This document shows, in pieces, positions 43,611 through 54,175 of a stretch of DNA of 64,000 bases. Source of the stretch: Polyangia bacterium (GTDB lineage: Bacteria > Myxococcota_A > Polyangia > Nannocystales > Nannocystaceae). The stretch spans positions 1-64,000 of the forward strand of contig JAUHWG010000033.1 in assembly GCA_030424595.1 (NCBI GenBank), written 5' to 3'. The position numbers were made by a program, and so were the translations under genes. Each line of letters begins with the position of its first letter. The first letter of the stretch is position 1. The notes under the pieces are model-generated. The model made no database searches. It was not told the DNA's origin and saw only the letters and a program-made list of their open reading frames with translations.

Positions 43611-46600
43611 CTAGTGCTGGAACGTGTCGACGCTGAGCTTCCCGCCGCCGGTGACCTGCGCCTCGGCCTTGCGGGCGTCGCTGAGACCGTCGGTGCGGAG
43701 GACCCACATCTCGCGGGTGGCGACGACATCGTCGCTCTCGCGGGCGTGGATCTCGATCCGGTTGTTGCCGGGCGTGAGCGGGACCTCGGCGAGGAACTCC
43801 AGCTTGCCGCTCTTGGGGTCGGCCGCGGCCTTGTAGAAGACCTTCTCGCGGTGACCGAAGAGGTTTCGCGAGGGGTTGTGGACGGTGATGAAGACGTCGC
43901 GCACGGCCTGCTGATCGTTGGCGACGCCCTCGATCCGGACGCTGTCGCCGGCGACCTGGGTGACCTCATCCTTGAGGGTGACCGTCGGCGGGCTGACGTC
44001 GAGCACGTCGACGACCTTGGTCGCGGAGGCGCCGGCGCGGCCGTCCTTGGTCAGGGCCTCGGACTTGGCGAAGGCGACGTAGCCGGGGGCGAGCTGGACC
44101 CGGTGCCAGCCGCCATCGCCGTCGCCGAGGAGACGCATCGTCGCGCCGGTCTCGGCCCTGGCGATCACCCGCGGGGCGCCGATCGGCGAGGCGTAGAGGT
44201 CGACCGGGCCCGAGGCCTTGAGGGCCCCCTTGGACTTGTCGAAGTTGACGGTGCCCTCGCTGAGCGGGAAGGCGAGCTTGTCGCCGAGGCTGACGCCGAT
44301 CTTGGCGTCGCTGACGGAGAGCTGGAGGGCAGCCTCGCCCTTCTCGGGGGTCTTGCGGACCTCGAAGTCGAGCTCGACGACGCGGGACTCGCCGGGGGCG
44401 AGCTCCTTGATGTTCTCGCGACCGGTGTGGAGGAAGACCGCGTCGCCGCTGAGGTTGCGGAGGTTGACCCAGGTGTCGAGCGCCTTGCCCTCGCCCATGT
44501 TGGTGACGTGGACCCGCAGGCGGACGCGCTCGCCGAGCTGGAGGGCGCCGTCACCGTTGCCCTGGATCTTGCCGCCGACGGCGGGGTCATCGATGAGCTG
44601 GTAGCCGTAGGCGAAGCTCGGGCGCGGGAGCCCCTCGGAGGAGATCCGGAGGGAGGTCTTCGAGCCCGGGGCGACCTTGGCCCCGTAGGCCTCGTGGATC
44701 TTGAGGTCGATCTCGTCGGTCCGCGAGTGCTCATGCTCGGAGATCGACAGCTTGAGGGTCGCGGTCTTGGTCTCGCCGGGGTCGACGCGGCCGACGATGA
44801 ACTCGCGCTCGTCGAGGTAGGAGTAGTCGCTGTCGGAGATCGCCCGGACCTGGAAGGCGGGCGCGTCGCCGTTGTTGGTGATCGAGAGGGTGAGCACCCC
44901 GGACTCGCCGCCGCGGAAGAGGTTTTGCGGCTTGTCGGTCTTGACCGAGACCTGGAGCTTGGCGGCCTTGCCTGCCTCCGGCTTGGCGCCTGCGCTCCAG
45001 TCGATGCCGCGGGCGCCGAGGGAGCGGGCGATGTTGGTCGCCTCCTCTTCGGCCTTCTTGTCGACGAAGTCGCCCAGCTGGGCGAGGATCCCGTCACGGC
45101 TCGACGTCGGCGCCCAGGCGACCAGATCGCGGGCGAGGCGGATCTCCGGATCCTCGAGCGCGGTCTCGGCGTCGGCGTCACCGTCGACGAGCGGGCGGCG
45201 ACGGGGGGTCTCGTCCTTCTTCTTGCCCTTGGTCTCCGGGGTGATCGAGCCGTAGGAGAGGAAGTGCAGGGGGCCGGCGGCGATCTTCTGCGAGGCGTCG
45301 ACCTTCTTGTTGGTCAGGCGGGAGGCGAGCGCCTCTTCGCGGACGAGGTCGAAGCGCTTGCGGCCGTGGTAGGCGACGTACTCCTCGCCGACGTAGACCG
45401 GGATGGTCTCGAGGTCGGGGCTGACGCCGACCGACTGGATCGAGATGTCGCCCGGGGTCAGGTACTGGGCGATCGTCAGCTTGAGCGCGAGCTCCTTGTC
45501 GCCGACCTTGCGATCGTTGAGCACCTGGACCGAGCCCTTGCCGAAGCTGCGGCGGCCCATGAGGACCGCGCGGCCGAGGTTTCGCAGGGCGCCGGCGACG
45601 ATCTCAGTCGCGCTCGCGGAGCCCTGGTCGACGAGCACGACCAGCGGCAGGTCCGGGAAGTCGTAGCGACTGTCGGCGCGCATCTCATCGCGGGGCGAGG
45701 AGGGCCCGACGGTCGAGACGATGGTCCCCGACGAGAGGAACGCGTCGGCGACCTCGACCCCCGCGGTCAGGAGGCCGCCTGGGTTGTCGCGCATGTCGAG
45801 GACGACGCCCCGCACGCCCTCGCGCTCGAAGTCCTGGAGCTTGGCCCGGACCTCCTTGCCGGTGGTCTGGGAGAAGTTGCGGTTGAGCTGGAGGAGCCCG
45901 ACCTTGATCGCGTTGCCCTTGGGATCGGTCGCCGGCAGGACCGTGCCGATCACCGAGTCGAGGGTGATCTTGTCGCGGGTGACCGAGAGCTTCTTCGGCT
46001 TGTCGCTGCCCTCGCGGCGGACCCAGACGCCGACGGCGGTCCCCGGGGCGCCGCGCAGGCGCTCGACCGCCTCGGAGAGGCTCATCGTCACGGTCGACTC
46101 CTCGTCGATCTGGACGATCCGGTCGGCGGCCTTCATGCCGACCTTGTCGGCGGGGGTGCCGTCGATCACCCGGATCACCGTGATCTTGCCGTCGCGCATG
46201 CCGACCTCGATGCCGAGGCCGCCGAACGAGCCCTTGGTGCTCGTCCGCATCTGCTCGAAGTCCTCGGGGCGGAGGAGGTTCGAGTGGGGGTCGAGGGTCG
46301 CCAGGACACCCTCGACGATCGCGTACTCCGCCGCTCGCAGGCCGTCGTCGTCGAGCTCGGCGTGCTCGCGGACGAAGCGGAAGACCTCGCGCAGGCGCTT
46401 GCCGACGGTCCAGACCGCGACGATGTCGCCGACCTTGAACTCCTTCTCGTGGGTGCCGACGCGGACGCGGACGCGGCCGGGCTTCTCGAGGTCGCCGATG
46501 GGCTCGACGAGCACCTGAGGGATCGCCTGCTCCAACCCCTCGAGGCCAGCGATCGCCATCTTCAGCGGGTCGATGCGCTCAGGCTCGACGTAGTACTTGG

Positions 46601-46805
46601 CGACGTTGAAGAGCGTCCAGTCGAGGACCCGGAGCTCGGTCGCGTTGTAGCTGTTGTCGAGGCGGGCGAAGCTGTGCAGGTCGCCCGCGGGAGTTCTCGC
46701 CTGGGTGTCGCCGGCGGCGGTCAGGCCGAGGGCCAAGAGGAGGGCGCCAAAGAGGACCGCTGGGGTCGAGCCTGTGCCTTGCCGGGGATTTTTGCGCGCG
46801 CTCAC
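43611..46805 (-). CDS. S41 (C-terminal processing) protease with long C-terminal extension
   Basis: A 1064-residue exported protease from the GTG at 46805. An N-terminal hydrophobic segment (AVLFGALLLALGLTAAG, 16-32) is the signal. The helical N-terminal part (to ~190) is followed by a PDZ domain (~193-275, GGLGIEVGMRDGKITVIRVIDGTPADKVGMKAADRI) and the S41 catalytic domain (~285-500). Catalytic Ser398 lies in GSASATEI and Lys423 in SFGKGSVQ, 25 apart as in E. coli Prc. After ~560 come Ig-like or CARDB-like beta domains (GESGVLTLSITNNGDAPAF, GERVRLRVHVTNMGEGKALDTWVNLRN), an SH3-like segment (VDLYASPIGAPRVIARAETGATMRLLGDGDGGWHRV) and a final beta domain. Classic Ctp enzymes are about 400-680 residues. 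It is divergent from rpoH. Confidence 0.88.
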   Translation of the reverse strand: MSARKNPRQGTGSTPAVLFGALLLALGLTAAGDTQARTPAGDLHSFARLDNSYNATELRVLDWTLFNVAKYYVEPERIDPLKMAIAGLEGLEQAIPQVLVEPIGDLEKPGRVRVRVGTHEKEFKVGDIVAVWTVGKRLREVFRFVREHAELDDDGLRAAEYAIVEGVLATLDPHSNLLRPEDFEQMRTSTKGSFGGLGIEVGMRDGKITVIRVIDGTPADKVGMKAADRIVQIDEESTVTMSLSEAVERLRGAPGTAVGVWVRREGSDKPKKLSVTRDKITLDSVIGTVLPATDPKGNAIKVGLLQLNRNFSQTTGKEVRAKLQDFEREGVRGVVLDMRDNPGGLLTAGVEVADAFLSSGTIVSTVGPSSPRDEMRADSRYDFPDLPLVVLVDQGSASATEIVAGALRNLGRAVLMGRRSFGKGSVQVLNDRKVGDKELALKLTIAQYLTPGDISIQSVGVSPDLETIPVYVGEEYVAYHGRKRFDLVREEALASRLTNKKVDASQKIAAGPLHFLSYGSITPETKGKKKDETPRRRPLVDGDADAETALEDPEIRLARDLVAWAPTSSRDGILAQLGDFVDKKAEEEATNIARSLGARGIDWSAGAKPEAGKAAKLQVSVKTDKPQNLFRGGESGVLTLSITNNGDAPAFQVRAISDSDYSYLDEREFIVGRVDPGETKTATLKLSISEHEHSRTDEIDLKIHEAYGAKVAPGSKTSLRISSEGLPRPSFAYGYQLIDDPAVGGKIQGNGDGALQLGERVRLRVHVTNMGEGKALDTWVNLRNLSGDAVFLHTGRENIKELAPGESRVVELDFEVRKTPEKGEAALQLSVSDAKIGVSLGDKLAFPLSEGTVNFDKSKGALKASGPVDLYASPIGAPRVIARAETGATMRLLGDGDGGWHRVQLAPGYVAFAKSEALTKDGRAGASATKVVDVLDVSPPTVTLKDEVTQVAGDSVRIEGVANDQQAVRDVFITVHNPSRNLFGHREKVFYKAAADPKSGKLEFLAEVPLTPGNNRIEIHARESDDVVATREMWVLRTDGLSDARKAEAQVTGGGKLSVDTFQH

Positions 46806-46956
46806 GGGAGGCTAGTCTATCGGCGGGAGGGGGCCGGGGCCACCTCGTGGGCGCGAAGCCCCGCCAATCGCCGGTTCGCGGGAGCAGGCGCGCTTTGCCG
46901 GGGGAGGGCGCCCCGGGCTTACCGTTTGCCGTTCCTGGACGTACACTGCGCTCGGC

Positions 46957-48108
46957 ATGGCGAAGCGCAAGCGCAGCGGCGCGAAGGACGTGCGCCGAGA
47001 GGACGATGACGAGATCGTCGTCGAGGTGCTCCCGAAGGGCGAGCAGGCGGCGGAGGCCGACGACGAGTCCGACGAGGCCGACGAAGAGGCGGAGCTCGAC
47101 GACGAGGACGGCGCCGGCGCTGAGGCGCTCGAAGAGGTCGAGGTCGTCAGCGACGATGAGCTCGAGGCGCTCGAGAGCGAGATCGTCCGCCGCGTCGCCG
47201 CGAAGACGGCGAAGGGGTCGACCGGCACGACGGCGCTCGCGCGACGCGACCCGATGGCGGCCTACATGGCCGAGGTGCGCCGGCATCCGCTCCTGACCCG
47301 CGAAGAGGAGTACGAGCTCGCGGTGCGCTGGGTGGAGGATGGCGACACCGAGGCGGCGAAGATGCTCGTCACCTCGAACCTCCGCCTCGTCGTCAAGATC
47401 GCCCACGACTACCGCCGGGCCCATCAAAACATCCTCGACCTGGTCCAGGAGGGGAACGTGGGCCTTATCAAGGCGGTTCAGAAGTTCGACCCGTACCGCG
47501 GGGTGAAGCTCTCCACCTACTCCGGCTGGTGGATCAAGGCGTACATCCTCAAGTACATCCTCAACACCTGGCGCCTGGTCAAGATCGGCACGACGCAGAA
47601 CCAGCGCAAGCTCTTCTTCAACCTGCGCAAGCAGCGGGCGGCGCTCAAGGCCGCCGGGATCGATCCGACGCCGGACAAGATCGCCGAGGCGCTCGACGTC
47701 TCGACCGCCGAGGTGATCGAGATGGAGCGGCGGATGGGCTCCCCCGACCAGTCCTTAAACGCCCCGCTCAGCGCCGACGACGGTGACGGCGGGCGGACGC
47801 GGATGGACCTGTTGGAGGACGCCGGCGCCGACCCGGCCGCGGACGTGGAGCAGAGCCAGTTCAAAGATCTTCTGCGGGAGAAGCTCGAGACCTTCGGCGC
47901 GACCCTGAGCGGGCGGGAGCTCGAGATCTTCGACGATCGGCTGATGGCCGACGAGCCGGTGACCCTGCAGGAGCTGGGCGGTCGCTGGGGCGTGAGCCGC
48001 GAGCGGGCGCGTCAGCTCGAGAAGCGGATGGTGCTCCGCCTGCGAAAGTTCCTCAAGCAGGAGCTCGGCGACGCGGTGGACATCGCCCTCGGGCACGAGG
48101 GCGCTTGA
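46957..48108 (+). CDS. rpoH: RpoH-type (sigma-32) RNA polymerase sigma factor
   Basis: A 383-residue group 3 sigma factor from the ATG at 46957. Residues ~10-90 are an unusual acidic extension (DDDEIVVEVLP, EADEEAELDDEDGAG). Region 2 follows (NLRLVVKIAHDYRRAHQNILDLVQEGNVGLIKAVQKFDPYRGVKLSTYSGWWIKAYI). The RpoH box QRKLFFNLRK (216-225) is diagnostic of the heat-shock family. Region 4 carries the HTH (VTLQELGGRWGVSRERARQLEKRM). It likely controls heat-shock genes, perhaps the adjacent S41 protease and clpP. It overlaps rsmI by 4 bp (TTGA). Myxobacteria have several RpoH paralogues, so its exact role is open. Confidence 0.9.
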   Translation: MAKRKRSGAKDVRREDDDEIVVEVLPKGEQAAEADDESDEADEEAELDDEDGAGAEALEEVEVVSDDELEALESEIVRRVAAKTAKGSTGTTALARRDPMAAYMAEVRRHPLLTREEEYELAVRWVEDGDTEAAKMLVTSNLRLVVKIAHDYRRAHQNILDLVQEGNVGLIKAVQKFDPYRGVKLSTYSGWWIKAYILKYILNTWRLVKIGTTQNQRKLFFNLRKQRAALKAAGIDPTPDKIAEALDVSTAEVIEMERRMGSPDQSLNAPLSADDGDGGRTRMDLLEDAGADPAADVEQSQFKDLLREKLETFGATLSGRELEIFDDRLMADEPVTLQELGGRWGVSRERARQLEKRMVLRLRKFLKQELGDAVDIALGHEGA

Positions 48109-48956
48109 GCGGGACGCTCGTTCTCGTCGGGACGCCGCTCGGCAACCGCGACGATCTCTCGCCGCGGGCGAGGGAGGCGATCCTGAGCGCGGACCTCCTG
48201 CTCTGCGAGGACACGCGATCCCCCCTGCGCCTCCTTGGCGAGGAGGGCAGCGCCCTGCCGCAGCGGATCTCCTGCTTCGTCGCCAACGAGGGCGGGCGGG
48301 TCGGCCTCCTCCTCGAACGGCTAGAGCGGGGCGAGCGGGTCGTCTACGTCAGCGAGGCCGGGATGCCGGTCTGGAGCGATCCCGGCGACAAGCTGGTCCG
48401 GGCGGTGATCGAGGCTGGCTTTGAGGTCGACGTCATCCCGGGGCCGACGGCGGCCGCGACGGCGCTCTCGCTCTCGGGCTTTGCGGCGGCGGATGTCCGC
48501 TTCCTCGGCTTTCCTCCCCGCGGCGGACGGGCGCGGACAGAGCTCTTGGAGCGCCTCGGCTCGGAGAGCGCCGCGGTGATCTTCTACGAGGCGGGCAATC
48601 GGACGGCGGAGCTCGTCCGCGACCTCGCGCGTGCCCTGCCCGACGCCGCGACCCGCGAGATCGTCGTCGCCCGCGAGCTGACCAAGCTCCACCAAGAGGT
48701 GCTCCGCGGCCGCGTCGCGGAGCTCGCGGCGAAGCTCGACGGCTCGCTCCGTGGGGAGGTCACCGTCGTGCTCGGCGGCGCGTCTGCGCAGAACGACGAC
48801 GACGTTGATCCGGCCCAGGCCGCCGCGCTCGCGCTCTGGCAGGCGCTCCAGGATCCCGAGCTCAAGCCGCGGCAGAAGGCCAAGCGGGTCGCGGAGCTGA
48901 CCGGGCTCGACGCCCGCGAGGTCTACGGCGCACTCTCCCGCGGACCAGCCCGCTGA
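48105..48956 (+). CDS. rsmI: 16S rRNA (cytidine-1402-2'-O)-methyltransferase
   Basis: A 283-residue tetrapyrrole-methylase-fold enzyme starting at TTG 48105 inside the end of rpoH. The N-terminal LVLVGTPLGNRDDLSPRAREAIL, DLLLCEDTRSPLRLL, and VSEAGMPVWSDPGDKLVRAVIEAGFEVDVIPGPTAAATALSLSGF are hallmark motifs, as is RFLGFPPRGGRARTELLERL. It methylates the 2'-OH of C1402 in 16S rRNA with SAM. The TTG start without its own clear Shine-Dalgarno suggests translational coupling to rpoH. Confidence 0.95.
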   Translation: MSGTLVLVGTPLGNRDDLSPRAREAILSADLLLCEDTRSPLRLLGEEGSALPQRISCFVANEGGRVGLLLERLERGERVVYVSEAGMPVWSDPGDKLVRAVIEAGFEVDVIPGPTAAATALSLSGFAAADVRFLGFPPRGGRARTELLERLGSESAAVIFYEAGNRTAELVRDLARALPDAATREIVVARELTKLHQEVLRGRVAELAAKLDGSLRGEVTVVLGGASAQNDDDVDPAQAAALALWQALQDPELKPRQKAKRVAELTGLDAREVYGALSRGPAR

Positions 48957-49106
48957 GACAGGTTGGTGGCGTCCTCGAACGGGTCGGGCGACCGCCCTCA
49001 GGCCCAAGAAACCGGCGGGCCGGCAGCCGATAGGGGATCTGTCTTTATGGGCATGTTCTCTGCAGAGGATTGACTGTCGCCTGGATCGACGTGGATCCTG
49101 GAGCGG

Positions 49107-50627
49107 ATGAAATTCCTGTCTCGCGCGGCCCTTGTGTCGATCTCTGTGCTCTTCGCCGCTGGTCTCGGCTGCTCCGGGGGGGAGGAAGAGACGACCGCGG
49201 CCTCCTTCACGGCGGGGGCGACGATGACCTCGCCGACGTCGACGACGACGGCGACGACGACGACGGGGGCGACGACCTCGCCTGGGACGGCGGTCACGGA
49301 CGTCGAGACGTCGACGACGGCGGGTCCCGCCTGTGGCGACGGTCAAGTCGACGCAGGGGAAGCCTGCGACGACGGCAACGACAACGACAACGACGACTGC
49401 ACCAACGCCTGCGAGGAGGCGGTCTGTGGCGATGGGATCGTCTACGAGGGGAAAGAGGAGTGCGACGACGGCAACGACGTCGACAGCGACGCCTGCCTCA
49501 GCTCTTGCGTCCTCGCGAGCTGCGGCGATGGCGTGGTCCAGGAAGGGGTCGAGGCCTGTGATGACGGCAACCTGATCGCCTCCGATGAATGCACGAACCA
49601 GTGTCAGGCGGCGAGCTGCGGCGATGGCATCACCCAGGATGGTGTCGAGGTCTGCGATGACGGCAACGACGAGGATACCGATGCGTGCCTGAACTCCTGT
49701 CAGGCGGCGACCTGCGGTGATGGGGTGGTCCAGGCGCGGGTCGAGGCCTGCGACGACGGGAACGACGTCGACGATGACGAGTGCAGCAACGCCTGCGCCC
49801 TCGCGACCTGCGGTGATGGTGCGGTCCAGCAGGGGGAGGAGTGTGATGACGGGAACGACGTCGACGCCGACGCTTGCCCGGGGAACTGCCTCAACGCGGT
49901 CTGTGGCGACAGCTATGTCCACGAGGGGGTCGAGGAGTGTGACGGTGGTGGCGAGTCGGACGCCTGCAACGATGACTGCACGCCGGCGTCCTGCGGTGAC
50001 GGCAAGCTCAACGTGAGCGCCGGCGAAGTCTGCGACGACGGCAATGACCTCAACACCGACGCCTGCGTCGACGGCTGTGTCCCCGCGAGTTGCGGCGACG
50101 GCTTTGTCCAAGAGGGGACGGAGGAGTGCGACGACGGCAACGACGTCGACGACGATCAGTGCGCCAACGACTGCACTTCGAACCAGTGCGTGCCCTCTGG
50201 GGCGCGGGCGCCTCTCAACACCATCGGCAACGACACGGCGAGCGGCTGCTGGAACGGCAACCCCTGCACCTACGACACCTACCAGTGGAGCTCGTCGCAC
50301 GGGCAGAACTTCCAGAACTTCGCCCAGGGGATCACCTGCTCCGGGGCGAAGACCTGCGTCGAGAACGTCGGCGTGACCACCTACCAGAGCACGACGGTCT
50401 GTCAGGGCATCTTCGACGTGCTCTGCGACAATGTGAAGGTCGGGACGATCGACACGGTCGGCAAGACCTGCACCGGCTCGGCGATGAACAACGCCTGCCG
50501 GGTGACCTTCCCGGCGCGGGAGTGTGCTCAGGTCCGCCTGGTCGCGGTGAACGACAACAACAACGTGACGAGCTGCTGCGGCGGCAACAACCCGGACTCG
50601 ATGCTGACCAGCGTCAGCGCCTGGTAG
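49107..50627 (+). CDS. DUF4215 Cys-rich repeat lipoprotein with unknown C-terminal domain
   Basis: A 506-residue lipoprotein from the ATG at 49107 with GGAG upstream. The signal peptide ends in GLGC near residue 22, followed by a Thr/Ala/Gly linker. Nine Cys-rich repeats of ~33 residues follow (~75-365), each of the form CGDG-x5-10-E-x-CDDGN-x3-5-D-x-C-x3-C. Repeat 7 has CDGGG instead of CDDGN. The last ~140 residues form a separate domain (SGCWNGNPCTYDTYQWSSSHGQNFQNF, NNACRVTFPARECAQVRLVAVNDNNN, CCGGNNPDSMLTSVSAW) with many Cys that I do not recognise; a lectin-like beta fold is possible. DUF4215 repeats are common in secreted myxobacterial proteins; their ligand is unknown. Confidence 0.85.
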   Translation: MKFLSRAALVSISVLFAAGLGCSGGEEETTAASFTAGATMTSPTSTTTATTTTGATTSPGTAVTDVETSTTAGPACGDGQVDAGEACDDGNDNDNDDCTNACEEAVCGDGIVYEGKEECDDGNDVDSDACLSSCVLASCGDGVVQEGVEACDDGNLIASDECTNQCQAASCGDGITQDGVEVCDDGNDEDTDACLNSCQAATCGDGVVQARVEACDDGNDVDDDECSNACALATCGDGAVQQGEECDDGNDVDADACPGNCLNAVCGDSYVHEGVEECDGGGESDACNDDCTPASCGDGKLNVSAGEVCDDGNDLNTDACVDGCVPASCGDGFVQEGTEECDDGNDVDDDQCANDCTSNQCVPSGARAPLNTIGNDTASGCWNGNPCTYDTYQWSSSHGQNFQNFAQGITCSGAKTCVENVGVTTYQSTTVCQGIFDVLCDNVKVGTIDTVGKTCTGSAMNNACRVTFPARECAQVRLVAVNDNNNVTSCCGGNNPDSMLTSVSAW

Positions 50628-50780
50628 CCGGCCTCTTCGCGAGCCCTTCGCGAGCCCTTCGCCGCCTCTCGGTCGCGGAGGGCTCGTTGCGTCCGGCGGC
50701 TGCGGTCTCCGCTCGCCGCGTCGTGGGAGATCCGGGAGGACATAACAGGGGAGGGCTGAAGCCGCGGCGACGGAGCCCCC

Positions 50781-50832
50781 AGACGCAGAAGACAGACGCA
50801 GAAGACAGACGCAGAAGACAGACGCAGAAGAC
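50781..50832. repeat. 13-bp tandem repeat (AGACGCAGAAGAC x4)
   Basis: Four perfect head-to-tail copies lie immediately before, and slightly into, the terminator at 50828. They lie in the gap between the convergent DUF4215 and outer-membrane protein genes. Identical copies suggest recent expansion. Confidence 0.9.
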
Positions 50833-50861
50833 CCCCGCTGCCTACCGGTAGCGAGGGTCTT
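50828..50861. terminator. bidirectional hairpin terminator
   Basis: Arms AAGACCC (50828-50834) and GGGTCTT (50855-50861) enclose an inner imperfect stem built on CGCTGCC and GGTAGCG. It lies between convergent genes and could end both transcripts. Confidence 0.6.
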
Positions 50862-50900
50862 GGGTCGCGGCTTGGCCGCTTCGAGCTGCCGTCTAGGGGG

Positions 50901-52364
50901 CTAGAAGGTCAGGAGGAAGCGGAAGTAGCCGGTGACGCTCCAGACGTCGTCGACGAGGTAGCGGCGGCCGACGTTGTCGATGACGTCGCGGCGGACCGGG
51001 TTGACCTCGATGGTGTTGGCGTCGACCCGCTCGGGGTCACCGCCGGCGCTCGCGCTGGAGTCACCGCGACCGGCCATGGTGATGAAGTGCCGGGTGTTGG
51101 TCATCGCCTGGACGCCGAAGTTCAGCGAGGCGAACTTGCTGAGCTGGGCGTTGAGACCGCCGCGGATCCCGAAGGTCGCGTAGTCCTGGAGGTCGGTGAT
51201 GCCGTTGAAGCTCTGGCAACCCGGCGAACCACCGTTCTCGATGTAGTTCGGGTCCTCGGGGTTGTTCTTCGCGTACTGGACGACCCGGTTGATGTCCTGC
51301 TGGGTGCAGGCGCCGGAGCCGGGATCGGAGGTGCCGACCAGGGCGGGGCTGTCGGAGAGGAGCTCCCACGCCTCGCTGTAACCGCGGCCGTTGTAGCGGA
51401 GCTGCGCGAGGCCGCGGAGCTCGACCGCGACCTTCTGCGACTTCGCCTTACGCTCGAAGGGCACGATCTCCGTGCCGAACGAGAAGCCGAGGAGCGACTG
51501 TGGGTTGACCTTGCTCTGCGAGCCTGTGCTGGTGAAGTTCCGGAACTCCGTGTTGCCAGCGCGGATGCCCTGGTACCAGTAGGCCGTGAAGAAGGGGTCG
51601 AGGAAGCGGTAGCGCCGAGAGAGCGCCGTCCAGACCCCGAGCTCGTGGACGCCACGGCCGACCCGATGATTGCCCGCGGGATCATCGTTGATGATGTCGC
51701 GGCTGAAGGTCATCGGCTTGCCGACGGCGAAGCGACCCTCGAGCCCGAGGATCCAGGTCGGCATGTGGGAGAGGCGCTCCTGGTTCAGGAGGCCAAACTT
51801 CAGACCGACGTGGACCTGGTCGACACCGCGACGGGTCGGACCCTTGAAGATCGTCTCCGTGTCGGCGCCGCCGAATTGGCCGTAGGGATCCGACGTGTTG
51901 GTCGCGTCGAAGCCGTCACGGGGGATGATCCCGTCGCGGATCGAGGTCGAGTTGCCGTGGTTGACGCAGGTCGCCACCGGGTTCGTCGAGTTGACCTGAT
52001 CGGCGTAGACGCAGGGGTCGGCCTCCTGGTCGAACGAGTAGGCCCGATTGTCGCTGACCACCACCGGCAAGGCCGCGTAGACCGCGATGTCCTTGTAGAG
52101 GCCGATCTCTAGGTTGGGCAGCACCGTATGACGCTGCTGTCTGTAGAGCAGGTCTCGGGCGATGTGGTTGGTCGTACCGTCGCTCCATTCACGGAGGATG
52201 GCCGCCTTCTTAAACTCGAAGTCGTAACCGACGCCGAAGTGGAGATCGAAGGGGTTGCCCTCGTCAAAAGAGCTCGCCACTCGGGTGACCTCGGCCGCCT
52301 GTGACGTCGTCGAGATCCCGAGGAAGAGGCCCACAACGGGCAGCAAGCCGCAAACTTTCCGCAT
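50901..52364 (-). CDS. outer-membrane beta-barrel-like protein
   Basis: A 487-residue protein. The ATG at 52364 gives a clean signal peptide (MRKVCGLLPVVGLFLGISTTSQA) cut after residue ~23, with GAGGTG upstream; an ATG at 52415 would add 17 residues. The mature chain shows alternating hydrophobic strands ending in aromatic residues (FDLHFGVGYDFEF, VHVGLKFGL, ELGVWTALSRRYRFLDPFFTAYWYQGI, SVTGYFRFLLTF). The C-terminal Phe is a barrel-assembly signal. No plug, POTRA or TonB box is seen. Substrate specificity is unknown. It may be a porin-like or assembly protein. Confidence 0.7.
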   Translation of the reverse strand: MRKVCGLLPVVGLFLGISTTSQAAEVTRVASSFDEGNPFDLHFGVGYDFEFKKAAILREWSDGTTNHIARDLLYRQQRHTVLPNLEIGLYKDIAVYAALPVVVSDNRAYSFDQEADPCVYADQVNSTNPVATCVNHGNSTSIRDGIIPRDGFDATNTSDPYGQFGGADTETIFKGPTRRGVDQVHVGLKFGLLNQERLSHMPTWILGLEGRFAVGKPMTFSRDIINDDPAGNHRVGRGVHELGVWTALSRRYRFLDPFFTAYWYQGIRAGNTEFRNFTSTGSQSKVNPQSLLGFSFGTEIVPFERKAKSQKVAVELRGLAQLRYNGRGYSEAWELLSDSPALVGTSDPGSGACTQQDINRVVQYAKNNPEDPNYIENGGSPGCQSFNGITDLQDYATFGIRGGLNAQLSKFASLNFGVQAMTNTRHFITMAGRGDSSASAGGDPERVDANTIEVNPVRRDVIDNVGRRYLVDDVWSVTGYFRFLLTF

Positions 52365-52616
52365 TTGGAGCACCTCAAGAGGGAGTCGCTGCACGCTACC
52401 AGCGCGGTGGCGCATGCGTCAACATTCCGGGGGGGCGTCCAGCGGGCGAGACGGCGCCGTTGGACGGGCTTTTGCGGTCGCTGTAGGGCACCGCAAGGGG
52501 GTTGATGCGCGGTCGCGGGCGTGGATTTTTCCCTCTGGTCGGTGAGTGATCACCCTCCAGATCCGGCCGCGATCCCGGCTGGGAGCGCTCTTCGGCCGAG
52601 AACGTGCGAGTCGCGC

Positions 52617-54137
<1,521 letters not shown>

Positions 54138-54175
54138 GTGGGACCGATACGTCGGTGATGGTTGCAAAGGGGGGT

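Noticed and set aside
43539..47009. 1156-residue open frame antisense to the S41 protease
   Set aside because: The protease on the minus strand has clear catalytic motifs and a signal segment. The antisense frame is a consequence of high GC and consists of Leu/Asp/Val/Gly/Ala-rich sequence.
48321..50300. 659-residue minus-strand frame across rsmI and the DUF4215 gene
   Set aside because: It is the shadow of the two plus-strand genes. The Cys-rich repeats on the plus strand are unmistakable.
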